From Setophaga petechia (lineage: Eukaryota > Chordata > Aves > Passeriformes > Parulidae): a stretch of 64,000 nucleotides of DNA. The notes beneath the pieces were generated by a model. That model worked only from the letters and a program-made list of their open reading frames with translations. It ran no database searches and was not told where the DNA came from. Position numbers and translations under genes: made by a program. The stretch is taken from positions 5,270,001 to 5,334,000 of the forward strand of contig JANCRA010000040.1 in assembly GCA_024362935.1 (NCBI GenBank). The letters are read 5' to 3'. Positions 1-12,400 of this stretch are shown here, in pieces. Within the stretch, counting starts at the first letter, position 1; the number at the start of each line of letters is the position of its first letter.

Positions 1-379
1 AACTTCAAAATAAATACAATTTAATACAAAATTTTAGAAAAAAACCCCTGAACTTACTTAGAATCGCATGGATGCAATTGCCTGTCTAGTAATTAGCTGT
101 TTCAGAGAGCTGTGTGTGTACCTTAAAATACTCAATATGTGATTTTCTCTAAATCTGGTTACAAGCACTGGAAAAAGAAAATACTGTCTCTACAAAGCGC
201 TGAGTTCCTCTTACAAGAGCCAATGTAAAAATCAGGATGTTTAAAAGCTTCTCAACATTTTGCAGGATAACACCCAGGACAGGTTTAGAGACTGTGATAA
301 TCTTTATGAAAGAAACTTGCAGTAGTTAGAACAGCTGTGACAGGATGTGTTTCCAACACTGTCTTCTCTGAAGTCTCCT
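1..379 (-). other. TMEM123: TMEM123 3'UTR (continues off window)
   Basis: Sequence downstream of the TAA. I see no convincing AATAAA on the minus strand here, so the polyadenylation site probably lies beyond the left edge. Confidence 0.6.
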
Positions 380-404
380 TTAAATGATGGCATCGTGTTC
401 ATCA
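380..404 (-). CDS. TMEM123: TMEM123 exon 6 (C-terminal tail and stop)
   Basis: After a CTGTTACAG acceptor, 25 coding nt complete the tail IDEHDAII and a TAA stop at 382-380. The short conserved tail fixes frame and identity. Confidence 0.9.
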
Positions 405-3400
405 CTGTAACAGAAACACAGTAATTAATGCTCTGCACTACAAGCAACAGTCCACGTGAGAAAGAGCCACCCAGATGCTGCTGAGAAGGTTATTTTGTGA
501 GCACAGGATGCCTTGCTAGGAAGGAGTAAGGACACACTGATCTGGGAGTTACAGTCCTCTCTGAGCCAAGCCTGAATTTAGCTGAACAGTTTTGTTTTGT
601 CAACACTCCTCCAGCTTCACTGGCCTCATTAACACCTTGTCTTTCACATGTCATTCATGCATTCTTACATCAGCTGTTGCTCAGGCCTGTTTATCCTATC
701 TGTCTTACCTATAACCAGTAGTAAAGTTCATCAAAGCTACTGCACAAGCTCAGCAGCAGGTTCCCTTTGTTTTGAAGATGCTGTTGATGTGAATTTTATA
801 ATACCCATTCACAAACACCCCTTCGGGTAAAGGTGCAGCAGGGACTGGCTTCATTGCATGACCAGTAAGGAGGAGTCAAGATGGAGAGAAAAAAAGGCCT
901 GAACACCAGTATCCCAACACTGGTGGACATCACCTCACTTAAGCTTCTTGACTGAGATGGATGACACTGAAGAGGAAAAGTAAAGCAAAAGTAAAGTTCT
1001 TAAACTAAATGTGGGTGAGTCCTGAAGCCTGGAGTAGAGCTGAACATAAATAGCAAGTGAGATATAAGATAAGAAACTGGTAAGGATAAGAAACTTTGAT
1101 TAGAATTCACTACACATTAATGGCAAGGGGGACGAAAACACCAAAGAATGAATAGACAAACAGAGTCTAGGAGAAAGAAGAAATCCTGCAAACTGCAGAA
1201 AGTTTCCATGAAATGTTAACTATTCATGGACTAGCTAAAAGACAAGGATCCTTTTAAAAAGAATAAAATTATTTTATATAATAGATCAGAGAAAAAAAAC
1301 ACACAGAAGAGAGGCATAATACTAATGAGGAATGGCATTAGTGGTGAAAGACAAAACATCAGAGTTAAATCTCATAATGATATTAACGTAATGTACATTA
1401 AACAAATGTACATTAGAGTTCATTCTACCCATTTGTTTTCCCTTTTCCCCCTCAAGAAAGTAGTAAATGGCCAAGGGACAAACCCTTGGGAACTTACATG
1501 GTTCTGTACTGAATGCCTCTTCTAGAGTGGTAAGTTTTGCATCCAATGTAGAGAATGACTAGGACTCCAAGAGTCAGCACAATGCCACCTACAAAACTGC
1601 CCACATCAAATCTGGAGGATTTGACTACAACAGCCTCTGATTTTGATGAGGCTGAAAAGAAGAAAACAAAAGGCACATTTTACAGAGCTTTCAAAATTGT
1701 GTTTGGAGGGACTACTCTACATGCTGCCCTCACCATTGATATATCACCTAAAGACCCACTTAGACAAATTTAACCAAGATCAACTGAAAAGACACAAGCC
1801 AAGCACACAAACGCAGGGCTCTGGTTTTAAGTGCCATCTTCTGGTGACATGGGTACAGCTGATCCAACTGGTTGCTGTCTCTGCAAGACCAACTGCTCCT
1901 TCTCTCCATCTCCCTTTTTCCCCCTAACTTTTCTCTCCCCCACTCTCCCCTCCTTCTACACATGGAGCTCCTGCTCTTCTTAGGCGAGTTCTAGTGTTTT
2001 TCATACCCTCCATGAGCCAATTTAACTCACTAAAGTGGCCTGAAATGAACCCAAGCATAAAAGGAAGCTGCTTTCATTCAGATGAACATAACTGAGTCAT
2101 CCTGCAAGAGGGGGTCCAACAGCTTCCAAGTCAGTCAGTGTAGTGGGAGCAGAACACTTGGTGGCAATGAGCTGTCGGGATTGCTTTACCTTGTCTCATG
2201 GAATTGTACCTTCACAGCCCCAAGTGAGATCAGCCCTGCAGCCCGACACAAACACTGACACAGACAACACGGCCTCAGATGAGCCACAGCTAGAACTGGT
2301 TACATCTGCTACAAACTCGCACTAGTCTGTGCCTGATTCTATTTGTACTTGCTACATACAAAGAGTTACATGATCAACGTCAAGTTCTCCTGGTGACACC
2401 TTCACCCACTCAATGATGCTTCACTGATATGTGAGCACTCCTGATGTGTTCAGAAGTGCAAGCATGAAATGATGGGAACACAGCCAAGTGCAAGGAAATA
2501 CTGAATTCTGCACTCACTGTTTTTGTATTACCAGGTACAGTTAAACTGTATTTGACAACTTTTACATACTGGGTGACTCATGCACAGTCATGTTTTATTC
2601 TCTGTTAGGGTAACATTCATTACACTGCTAACAGAACTCAGTATTTTTACCAACCCAGTAGACAAATTCTGAGATACAGGTCAGATAAAGTAAGTATGAG
2701 AGATGAGTTCAAATAAACTGCAGAAAGGAGAGCTGAACAAACACAGAAGCTGTATTCAAAATTGAGGCTTTCTCCTTTGCATTGTTGATCTCCTTGCTGG
2801 TGGCTGCTGGATAAGACCACTTGCACTTTCTTTTCTTTTCCCTAAATCTGTCAAGTCTCTCAGTAAGCGGAGTACTCAGAGCAACATTATCCAGTTTAGT
2901 AATGAATTCCCACTTTACTCTTGCTTTTTAGCATGCAAATACCTTTCTTTTTTTTACACTGCTGTAGAATGAACTGTTCTACAACCCATGTGAATGTGCA
3001 TCCAAGCCTTTATGAGCTTGCTGAACTTCGAACTCACCCGTTACAGAAGTGGAGGAAGCCTTAGAAGCGGTCACCACTGTAATGTTGCCGTGCGGCGATG
3101 TGACTGGCGAGGCTGTGGTGGGTGTCACTGTCTGGCTGGTTTTGGTGGGCTGAGTTGTCAGGATCACAGACGTGGGGGTGGTGGTGTTGGGCTGACTGGT
3201 ACTGGTCACATGAGTAGTACTGCTGGACACTCCTGGAAATATTTGTGATACCACGCAGAAAAATTAATCAAAATAAACAACTGTGCACTCATTGAGTAAG
3301 ACCACATTTATCATGCCCAAATAGAATGACAGAGTAACAATAAAAATGCCACTGCACGGTATCCAGGTTTGCATACAGACTTTCCTTTGGGAAGATCTAA

Positions 3401-6400
3401 CTCCTGATTTCTGGGCCTCAAGGTCAAGAATTATTTAAAGGAAAGGTTATAAAGAAAATCTGGATAATACATGATGACTTTTAGGTCAGTCGTGAGTTAG
3501 GTGATGCCTTTTGTTTTTGGTAGCAACCTAGTTCCACAGAATCATGCCTAACTTATAAGATGTTAAAATGCAATAGAATTCTCAATCAAGCGGTACTTTT
3601 GATTTGAAGTGCCTACATTTTCAGACAACAAAGCTTTTCTGGTAAGAACAGAAGAATTTCAGTAATGATTTGATCTTTCATTTGCTTTTGAACGGAACAC
3701 TAGCATTACCAGGGTTCCATATACATTAAAATATATCACAGAGAATTCTGAATTTATGTGGTAGGGATAAAACATGATAAAATTTAAACTAAAGTAAATG
3801 TACTGCTTAAGTTAATTACTTAGTCTTGCCAAGGTTAAAACAAAGGCTGGAATGTTTTTTCTCAAGTGTCATTGACGTAGTGTCTACTTTTACTTACACT
3901 TCCCCTTCCCTCCTCAGAAAACACTAATGAACTGTTCAGAATAAAAATACCATTATACAAAACTCAAGAATAATAGAAATTGCTATTTATAGCAAAATCC
4001 TTAGAACTTTCATGGAAGACAACCAGACAGAACGATTTTAATACAATTACTTATTTTTCTAAGAAGGAACTAACAAAAAATACGAGACTGCTATGCAACT
4101 AAACATTTCTCTAAGCAGACAGTAGTATGCAAATAGCTTTTATGTATGAAAGAATTCTAGAGAGAAACAGCTCCTTTGCAGCTGTCTACTTCTGTATTGT
4201 TACTATAGCTTCACACAAGCTGGGCTCATTTTACACCTTTTGAAAGCTTTTCAACGTGGAATTTCAAATATCTAATTATATATAACTACCTATTATCTAA
4301 TCTATTCTATTATCTATCTATATAGATATATATCTAATTATATCCATGTTTTCTTGAAATTGTCTAAAATTAGAAAAATTGGAGGATAGTTTCATCTCAA
4401 TTCTAGACTAACTGTGATACTCAATTTCTGCCTTTTTTTTATACAGCATTTAAAATGCTTCTGTAGAATAAAATTCTTGTTGTTTAAAACATGAAGAACT
4501 ACACACAAAACTGTATTTGCTAAGATTTAAGTATCGCAGCTTCCAGTGCTGATATGAGTATCAAAAACTTAAAAAACTCATCAATATAACAATGTAAACA
4601 TGCAGAAAGTAACCAGCCTACACAATGCTTCTGAGACATTCAGCATTAAAACTACTGAAATGCCAAAATAGAGAATCCTTTGTAAATGTTATTTGTTTTC
4701 CTGTTCTTTAATGTTATAACTGTATTGTGCCATAAACCCAGAAAACCCTCTGAAATAAGCATTCATTGAGGTGGAACAACTGGAACACTACATTCATTTG
4801 CTTACCTTGTTACAATTACGAAAATTCAGCTCCTCTGTGAAGCATGCATAAAATACATCAGATAAAATTCAGGGCACGTTTTAATACTGACAGGTAAAAC
4901 TCCCCAAAGGCACAATGATCCATAAATATCAAATGGTTCCTCATTGTAGGCAGCAAGCAAGGAAATGTGTACATGGAAACCATCTACAGTTACATGACAT
5001 GAAACCACACCTGGTATGAACACTCCTAACATAAGCGATACCAAAAAAGGACAATCTGGATGCAAGTGTCAGGCAGTTTTCTGTGGGTTGTTTTTGAGCT
5101 GAGATTTCTGAGTGTCAAAGAGCCTTCTGTTTCTGAGCAATACAATGACTAATTGTTAGATGTGTAACATTATAAAATGATGTTACAGAAAGTTGGTACT
5201 CATTCCATGGGTATTAAATTACCCTATGGAACACGTGAGTAATGATGAAAAAAATCCAAACATCTATGAGGGATTTCAGCACAGTTGCACATTACTTTTC
5301 CCCCCTCTCTTTTCTAGTAGCAAGCCGTCTTTTTTTTTCTTTACTTAATCGAGATTTCAGCCCTTGGTGATGTAACTTTAACAGTAAAATCTGTCTAATC
5401 TCTAGACCTATCTTTCATAATGTATTTAGCAACAATCATTTCAAAACATCATTGGGAAGCCATCTGAGGCAGCTGGAGAATTTGAGAAGCTGACATGAAT
5501 CAGGCATGAATCTGTTCTTCTCCATATTTGAAAAAATCTTACCTGAACTATTTTACAAACAGAGTGAAGATGAAAGAATATTTGCTAGCAAGATCTGTCC
5601 TTTTATCTTTTATTTCCCTAATTACTTTCCCCCCAAAAGACCAGCTGGGCATCATCGAACACTGCACTAAACAAACCCTGACTGCCTGAGTTATTTTTTA
5701 TTATTTAAAAAGGATGCATGCCAGTAATACAGTTCAGGTTTATGATGCTTTGTTTTTAAGTGACAAGTACTCTACATAGTTTGCTACCTGTGTTTAAGTA
5801 TTAAATAGCTATGCTATAATCATCAACTTAAAAAAAAGATATACATAGCATATAGATTAGAATCCTTAGAGCACTAAAAGAGTAGTAGCATGTGCTGCTA
5901 ACTCAACAAGAATAAGCACAAAACTCAAATTGTGTAAGCACTGTGCTAACATGCAAGATTATTATGGAATGCCCTTCCTAACATAAATACTTTCCCTTGC
6001 ATGGAAAATGACTGAATGAAACAGACTTTTGTTTCCTTCATGAAGAGCTTCCTTCCTCCCTCACTGAAAAAATAACAGCAGAGACTTCAAGCAAAATTAA
6101 GTACATATACCCACTAGTCTTTATTCTTAAGAGGTTGAGACAGATAAGCAAAACACATGAACACTGTATTAAAATCTATTACATTTCTAATGAGGGAAAA
6201 AAAGACAAAAGAAGGGGAATCACAAAACCTTGCAAAGCAAGGCACAGCTATCTGTTCAGTTTATCCTATGTCTAGCAGTAAAGGGCTCAGGCTTCTTTTT
6301 AGTGTTATTATCCAAAACTAGTAAAACTCAGAGCTCTCCAAGAAACCTGCAAGGGCTGGAGCAGAAGTCAGAAGGAGCACAGGATGGGTGAAACACCATG

Positions 6401-9400
6401 GCTTCACACACTTAGGGGATGGCCATAAGGCAACAAGGAGATTACAGAAATCTCTGGACTTTCCAAGTCAGACATGCTTGAACTGCTACACTGCAGGCAA
6501 TGGAATGAGACACTGCACCACTTGCTTCCTATCAAAAGACCTTTGTAAAGACCTTTGGGGTTTTTTTTTTCTTCCAGTGAGTCTTTTATACTTAAATGAA
6601 AAAAAAACAAGCACCTTCTGAGTGTGCTAGCTCAGAGCTTATCTGGAAATTACAGAGACAAAATATAAGAGTTGTACTAGAAATGAAATTACACAGCTAG
6701 GACTTTAGGATCAGCATAAAACTCCACAAATACACAAAGCATCTTAGACAAAACATTTCTGCCCTGCTTTCACATGGCTCTTAGCACAAAGGAGCCCCAG
6801 TTTCTAGCTTCTTTCAGATGCAATATTCTATCTGTGCACCACAGCCTGAATAACTGCATGACATTAACTTATATCCAGTCCTTACTAATGCAGTGAAATC
6901 TCTCTCTGTACACGTTCTTCCAGGAGATGAATGTTTTAACTCCTTTTTTTAACTTAGTTACACAGTTGTTTTGGCAGGTTGTGAAGGAAATACAGTAGTA
7001 CTAGAACAATGAAAACACACTCATGACAAATTGTTCCACCTGACTGATACTGGCTTAAATGGCACTGTTTTGTGCTATGAGCTCTCTAAGGATTATTTTC
7101 TGAGGTATCAGGAGCCATGAGGTTGTGGTGAGGTGAGCATTGGTCTCTTCAACCATGTATCAAATGAAAGGACAGGAGGAAATGGCTTCAAGTTGTGCCA
7201 GGGGATATTAGAAAAAAAAAAAAACAAACCTCAAAGAGTGGTTAGGCATTGGAATAAGTTGCCCAGGGAGCTGATGGAGTCACCATCTCTGGAAGTGTCC
7301 AAGAGAAGCCTGGATGTGGCACATGGGGATATGGTTTAGGGGTGATTATGGTGGTGCTACACTGGTGGCTGGACAGATGATCTTGAAGCTCTCCTCCAAC
7401 CTTGAGGATCCTGTGATTCTGTGAGTCTAATGTAAAAGGAAATGGAGTCCTACTCTTGAAACTCAAGCTCCCAGGATTTCATTATAACCTAAATCTGTTT
7501 ATTGTGAAATAACATTAAATAGATATGCACTGTTTGCATAACAACCTATTCATCTTCATGAAAATGGAAGAAGCTTGCTTAAAGATGAAGAATAAACATT
7601 TAAAAAACCCAACTTCTTGCCTTCTTGCAATTCTTCCTCAAAGTTAAATTTTGATTCCTATGTTTAAATGGCAACAGAAATATAATTCTTGATGAAGTAT
7701 GGTACCTAAATTTGAGAAACAATATAGCTTCCTTTCAGAGTTGTTTTACATGTTGCTTCCCAGCCTTAAAATGGTAACACCTGTCTCAAATACCCACTTT
7801 TGATGGCCTGTTCTTTAGAATTTGGTATGATCAGGGTTAGGTTTGGAATTAACTTCTAGGTTCACAGTAATTAACAGATACATACCTCCTGTAGATGTTG
7901 CTGTAGTTTGTGTGGATGATGCAGTGGCATTGGGTGAACTGCTATTGTCTTCAAGGAAAAAGAAGGCAACAAGAAAATCAGTATTATTCATTTTAATTTT
8001 AGCATACTATAATTAAGGTACCCACAACACAATACTGTCCTCAGGGTATCTGTGCTTGGAGACTACAGTTGGAAATACAGCAGAGAGTAGCCCATCCCAA
8101 AGCAGATGGTTTTTATCCCTCTGCAAAATGCTTCCAGATCTCAGTGCAGCAAGAACACAGTTAATACTGTATGCACAGCAGTGCCCAAATGGCTTGCATC
8201 TGATTCTTTACACATCCTCTGTTTGCTGTCTTCCACCTCTATGTCATGTTTTATTCTGTTTGCTGCAAAATAGCCATACTGTCACTAATTTTCTTAACCT
8301 ATTTATGCATATGAGGGAAGACAGCTTTTTATTTTTATTCCTCTATTTCAGTTTGATTTTCCGTCTCTTGATCTTTTCTTTCATTTTGTTGCATCTCTGC
8401 TGCAAACTGGGATGATAGTGGGAATATACTGCAGTCAAGTAGGGGCAGACAGATACTCTGAGAAACATCTTACTGCATACCTAAGTTCCCTACACAAAAA
8501 AGTCCCAAGAATGTACCAGTTTCCAGACATAAAATGCAACCCAGTCTTAGTGGTTTTGCCTTTCTCGCCTTTGTTTCACTTCTCCTTTTCCTGTTCCCTT
8601 TTTCTTGTCCCTCCTTTCTCCTTAAAGTCCTCCTTCCTGCTTCTAGGCTTCTCAGACACGCCCCCATTCATTTCTCTCCACATTGCTGCATCCCTCTTCA
8701 GAGATTAAGTGTCCCTTCCTCCTGGCAAAGATGTACTGGGCTGTTCCTGGGAGCGTCACTGCCCATACCTTCCTCCCTTCATTCTGCACTGTTGTGAATG
8801 CCCATTCAGTGATCACTCTTTTCTCTGGAGTAAGTCATCTTTTACAGTACCCTCCATCACTGGCAGGGCTATGTGCCTTGCAACAGCTCTGCTGCTTTTC
8901 AGCATGGCTGAAGAACAGTATAACCTCAGAGATTAAAAGGAGAGCAACAGAGTCACCACAAGCAAGAAGTAGACCTACACCTATTTCCTCTGAATGGATC
9001 TGCTGTTCTTACCACCGGAAAAGTCTAGTCTAAAACTCTACATTATAAGCAAGGTCAGGTTAAGAACAAACGCACCAAATTTACATCTTCATTCCAAAAA
9101 GTGGTAGGAAGGGTGGAAATTACAGAGGGCATTACTTTGCTTTATGTTTGGTATAATCACAGCCAAGTAGCCCCCCACACTGTGTACAGCACAATCAACC
9201 CTTACACTGACATAAGTGGGACATTAAGTTGCAGATTTAACTGCCTTTGAGAAAGGGTCTATGATTGTACAATTACAAGCACATTCTTTCTTGCATATGT
9301 TGACTTTTATTCCAGCATAAACCATGGATATGCCTGGGGTTAAATTTTTTCCACACAGGCCCAACACTGTAACCAGAACACATCTTTCAGTTTTCCCCAG

Positions 9401-12400
9401 GTTCTAAGTGCTTACTTTGGCAACCCTGCGACAGCTCTGGATGTGGACTGCAAGTTCATACAGGTAAAAAGGAGCCACATCTACATCCTGGAATTTGGGT
9501 GTGAGTCAGTATTGCAATTCACACTAGACAGAGTGAGTTAATGAGCAGAGTATTGTTGGCCAACAGTAAATGAGATGACTGAAGTAATACAGGGCAAAAA
9601 TGACTCAAACGAAAAAATGCCTTGCCTTTACATGAAGATCACTGAATTCCAATCTAGCACAATTCTTGGTTCTCCTTTTAACCGTAAATTCACGTTGCCA
9701 GGTGTTTCTAGTTCTATACACAATATTTTCCCATTTTACTTCTCCTCTCTCTGTTGCTCTGGGGTACCCAAGGATATGAGAATTGAATTGGGTTTTACTG
9801 TTTCCCTTAAATATCTTTAATTGTCCCAGAATAGATGTGGCAATCAGAGTACCTCTCTTCTGCCCTACAGCTGCTCACAACTCAGTAAAATAAAATAAAG
9901 GGCAAATTATTACATGACAGTTTAAGGAACACAACAATGCATATTGCTCTTCTTGATGCTACTGAGGAACAGCAACAGAAATGTCAAAAGTATTACCTGG
10001 CAACCTACTGCCTGGAATCGGAGTAGTGCTGTTCACATCGTTAGCGCTGTTTGTCTCTTCATTACCTACATTAAAAAACACAGGAATAATAAGATCGTTT
10101 TATGTGGAAGAAGAAAAAAAGGTATAGAATCTGTCACTTGCTTTGGCCATATAAATGACTAATTTACCATGGACAGGAGTCAGTCATAATGACGACATAG
10201 AATCATGTTAGCACAACAGCCTGCTCTGAGCGCATTAAAAGTGACATCATTTATACTACCCAACCACCAAATGAAACTCCTCCTATCCTTTATCTTCTCC
10301 ATCATCCCCATCCCAAGTTTTCATCTTCCTTAAGATGAAATGAGACCAAAAGAGGCAAAAAATCAGGCACATTCCCTCAGTAATAACATTTGACCTAAAT
10401 CACTACAGCAGAAGAGAAAGAATTTCTCACTTCTATCTCTTCCTGTGAAGTTTGCCAGGCCTTTTCAGGCGGAGAGGTGCTTCTCTGGCCCTAAATGGAC
10501 AACATGGTAACACAATGAGCTCCACTAAGAAGTTACATTATTCAGTTTGGGACTAAGGGCACGTTAATGCATCCACTGATCATTTGGCAGGTGGGAAATG
10601 GGACTGATAAGGATCACACCTCCAAAGAAGTGATAAAATTTAAAGATAAACCACAGAGAATGAATAGACTGACATTATCACACATACAAGAGGACCAGTC
10701 CTGGATTCTGCCTTTGACAACCAGTTTAGTTCTGATCACCTAATATCATGTAAAAGACAAGCAAATAACCTGAACTGAGTACCACAGAAATAGGGCACTT
10801 TCTCCCTGCTTACAAAACCTTAGTCAAGGTCTCAAAATGGCGAAGTTTGAAAATAAAAATGGCAAAATAACTCATTGTATCTCATCCCTACAATATCAAG
10901 ACCGAGGGCAGCACTGCAAAGTATGTTACACTGTTTAATTAGAGAAATTAGGGAAAACAACAAAGGATGGGACACTGCTAAACTAAGGTTCCCCAGAGAG
11001 GATCCAATCCTGCAAAAACTGTTCTATATTCCCACATTAAACAATGATCTGATTGGGAAAGCTAAGCCACCACAAAACTGACACTTCATCCTTCTTCAAC
11101 AGCACACAATGTTTTTTTCTGCAGAGCAATTTTTTAACCAGTAGAAAGGGCTCAGTATATTACCGGTTGAAAGAGATAGGTAGGGAATAGAGGTGGAAGT
11201 AAAGGCAGGACTGTCTCACTTTAGCTCAGATCAGCTTGGACTGCACACGTTGAAATATGTCAAGGACCTTATCCAGTTTAAAAGATGCTTATTTTTTTCC
11301 TTCTTAAACAAACCAAAACACTGGTAAGTTTCTTAGTTTGAGTAACGTGCACTGGCTCCAGAATATAAATACTCCTTAAATGGGGTTCTGCATAAGCATA
11401 TTCCACATTGGAACACATTGCAGTGAATGTGACAAGGGAGGTAAAAGAGTATCATAAAATGGTACTATTCCCAAAGTGTTCTCTAGCCTGAGACTGTGCC
11501 CTTGAATTTGAAGCTGCATGAATCACTGCAGTGGCAAGCAGGAGACTTCAAATGGAGGCAGAAGGGACTCCTGGGTTAAGCAAAGCAAAAAGCACCACAG
11601 CTTTTATGCAGTGTTGGTTCTGACATGTAGAACCTCTCATCCCAGACCACAGGCTTCACAGTTCAACTGTCCCAAAGCAAAACAGGGAGGGGTTCTGGCC
11701 TTCCCCAGGAAGCAAAAGTGCAGGGGTTAGAAATCCACATTGGCCCAGGTGTAGACACACATGGGCTTGCACAGGAAGGAAGGGAAGAGAGCCAGCAGCC
11801 AGCTGCAGCATCCTGTGCATGAGCAGAAGCAGAGCTCTTGGGGCCACAGCATCAGCCGCAACATCAGGCTTATGAATCTTAAGCAGAGAAACTCTGTGCT
11901 GAGGTTTACTTTCCCTGTGACCAAGAAGAGAGAGGACAGAAAGAAAGGATCTCCTGTTTTCATTTTTCACAACTAAAAAGAACCAGCACAAGGATATACC
12001 AAACTTAAAACTGTATCAGAGCACCACATACCAGAAAAGGACAGAGATGAGGGATCAACATGATTTTCGTCCAACAACCCTGTTTGCTCTGTTTAAGGTC
12101 AGGCACAGATACAGCCAAAAAACCACAGAACTGAGGCTGGCTGGGGTGTATCTGAAGGCAAGTGTGCTTCCTGTGAAAGCCCCTGTCAGAGTCTGGCATT
12201 TCGAGTGCTTTCAGGGCCTCTTGTGGTTTTGTTGCTATAGTCAGTCAGAAGTCACGAACTGGAGACAATTTGGATACGCAAACTTTCAAAAGGACAAAAA
12301 TCAGCCCAGTTATTCCAGTTTCATAGCTGGAATTGGGATTTCTGAAGTGGCAGAGACTGAAGATTTGTTTCTGTGTGTTAAACAAATACATACAGGGTGA

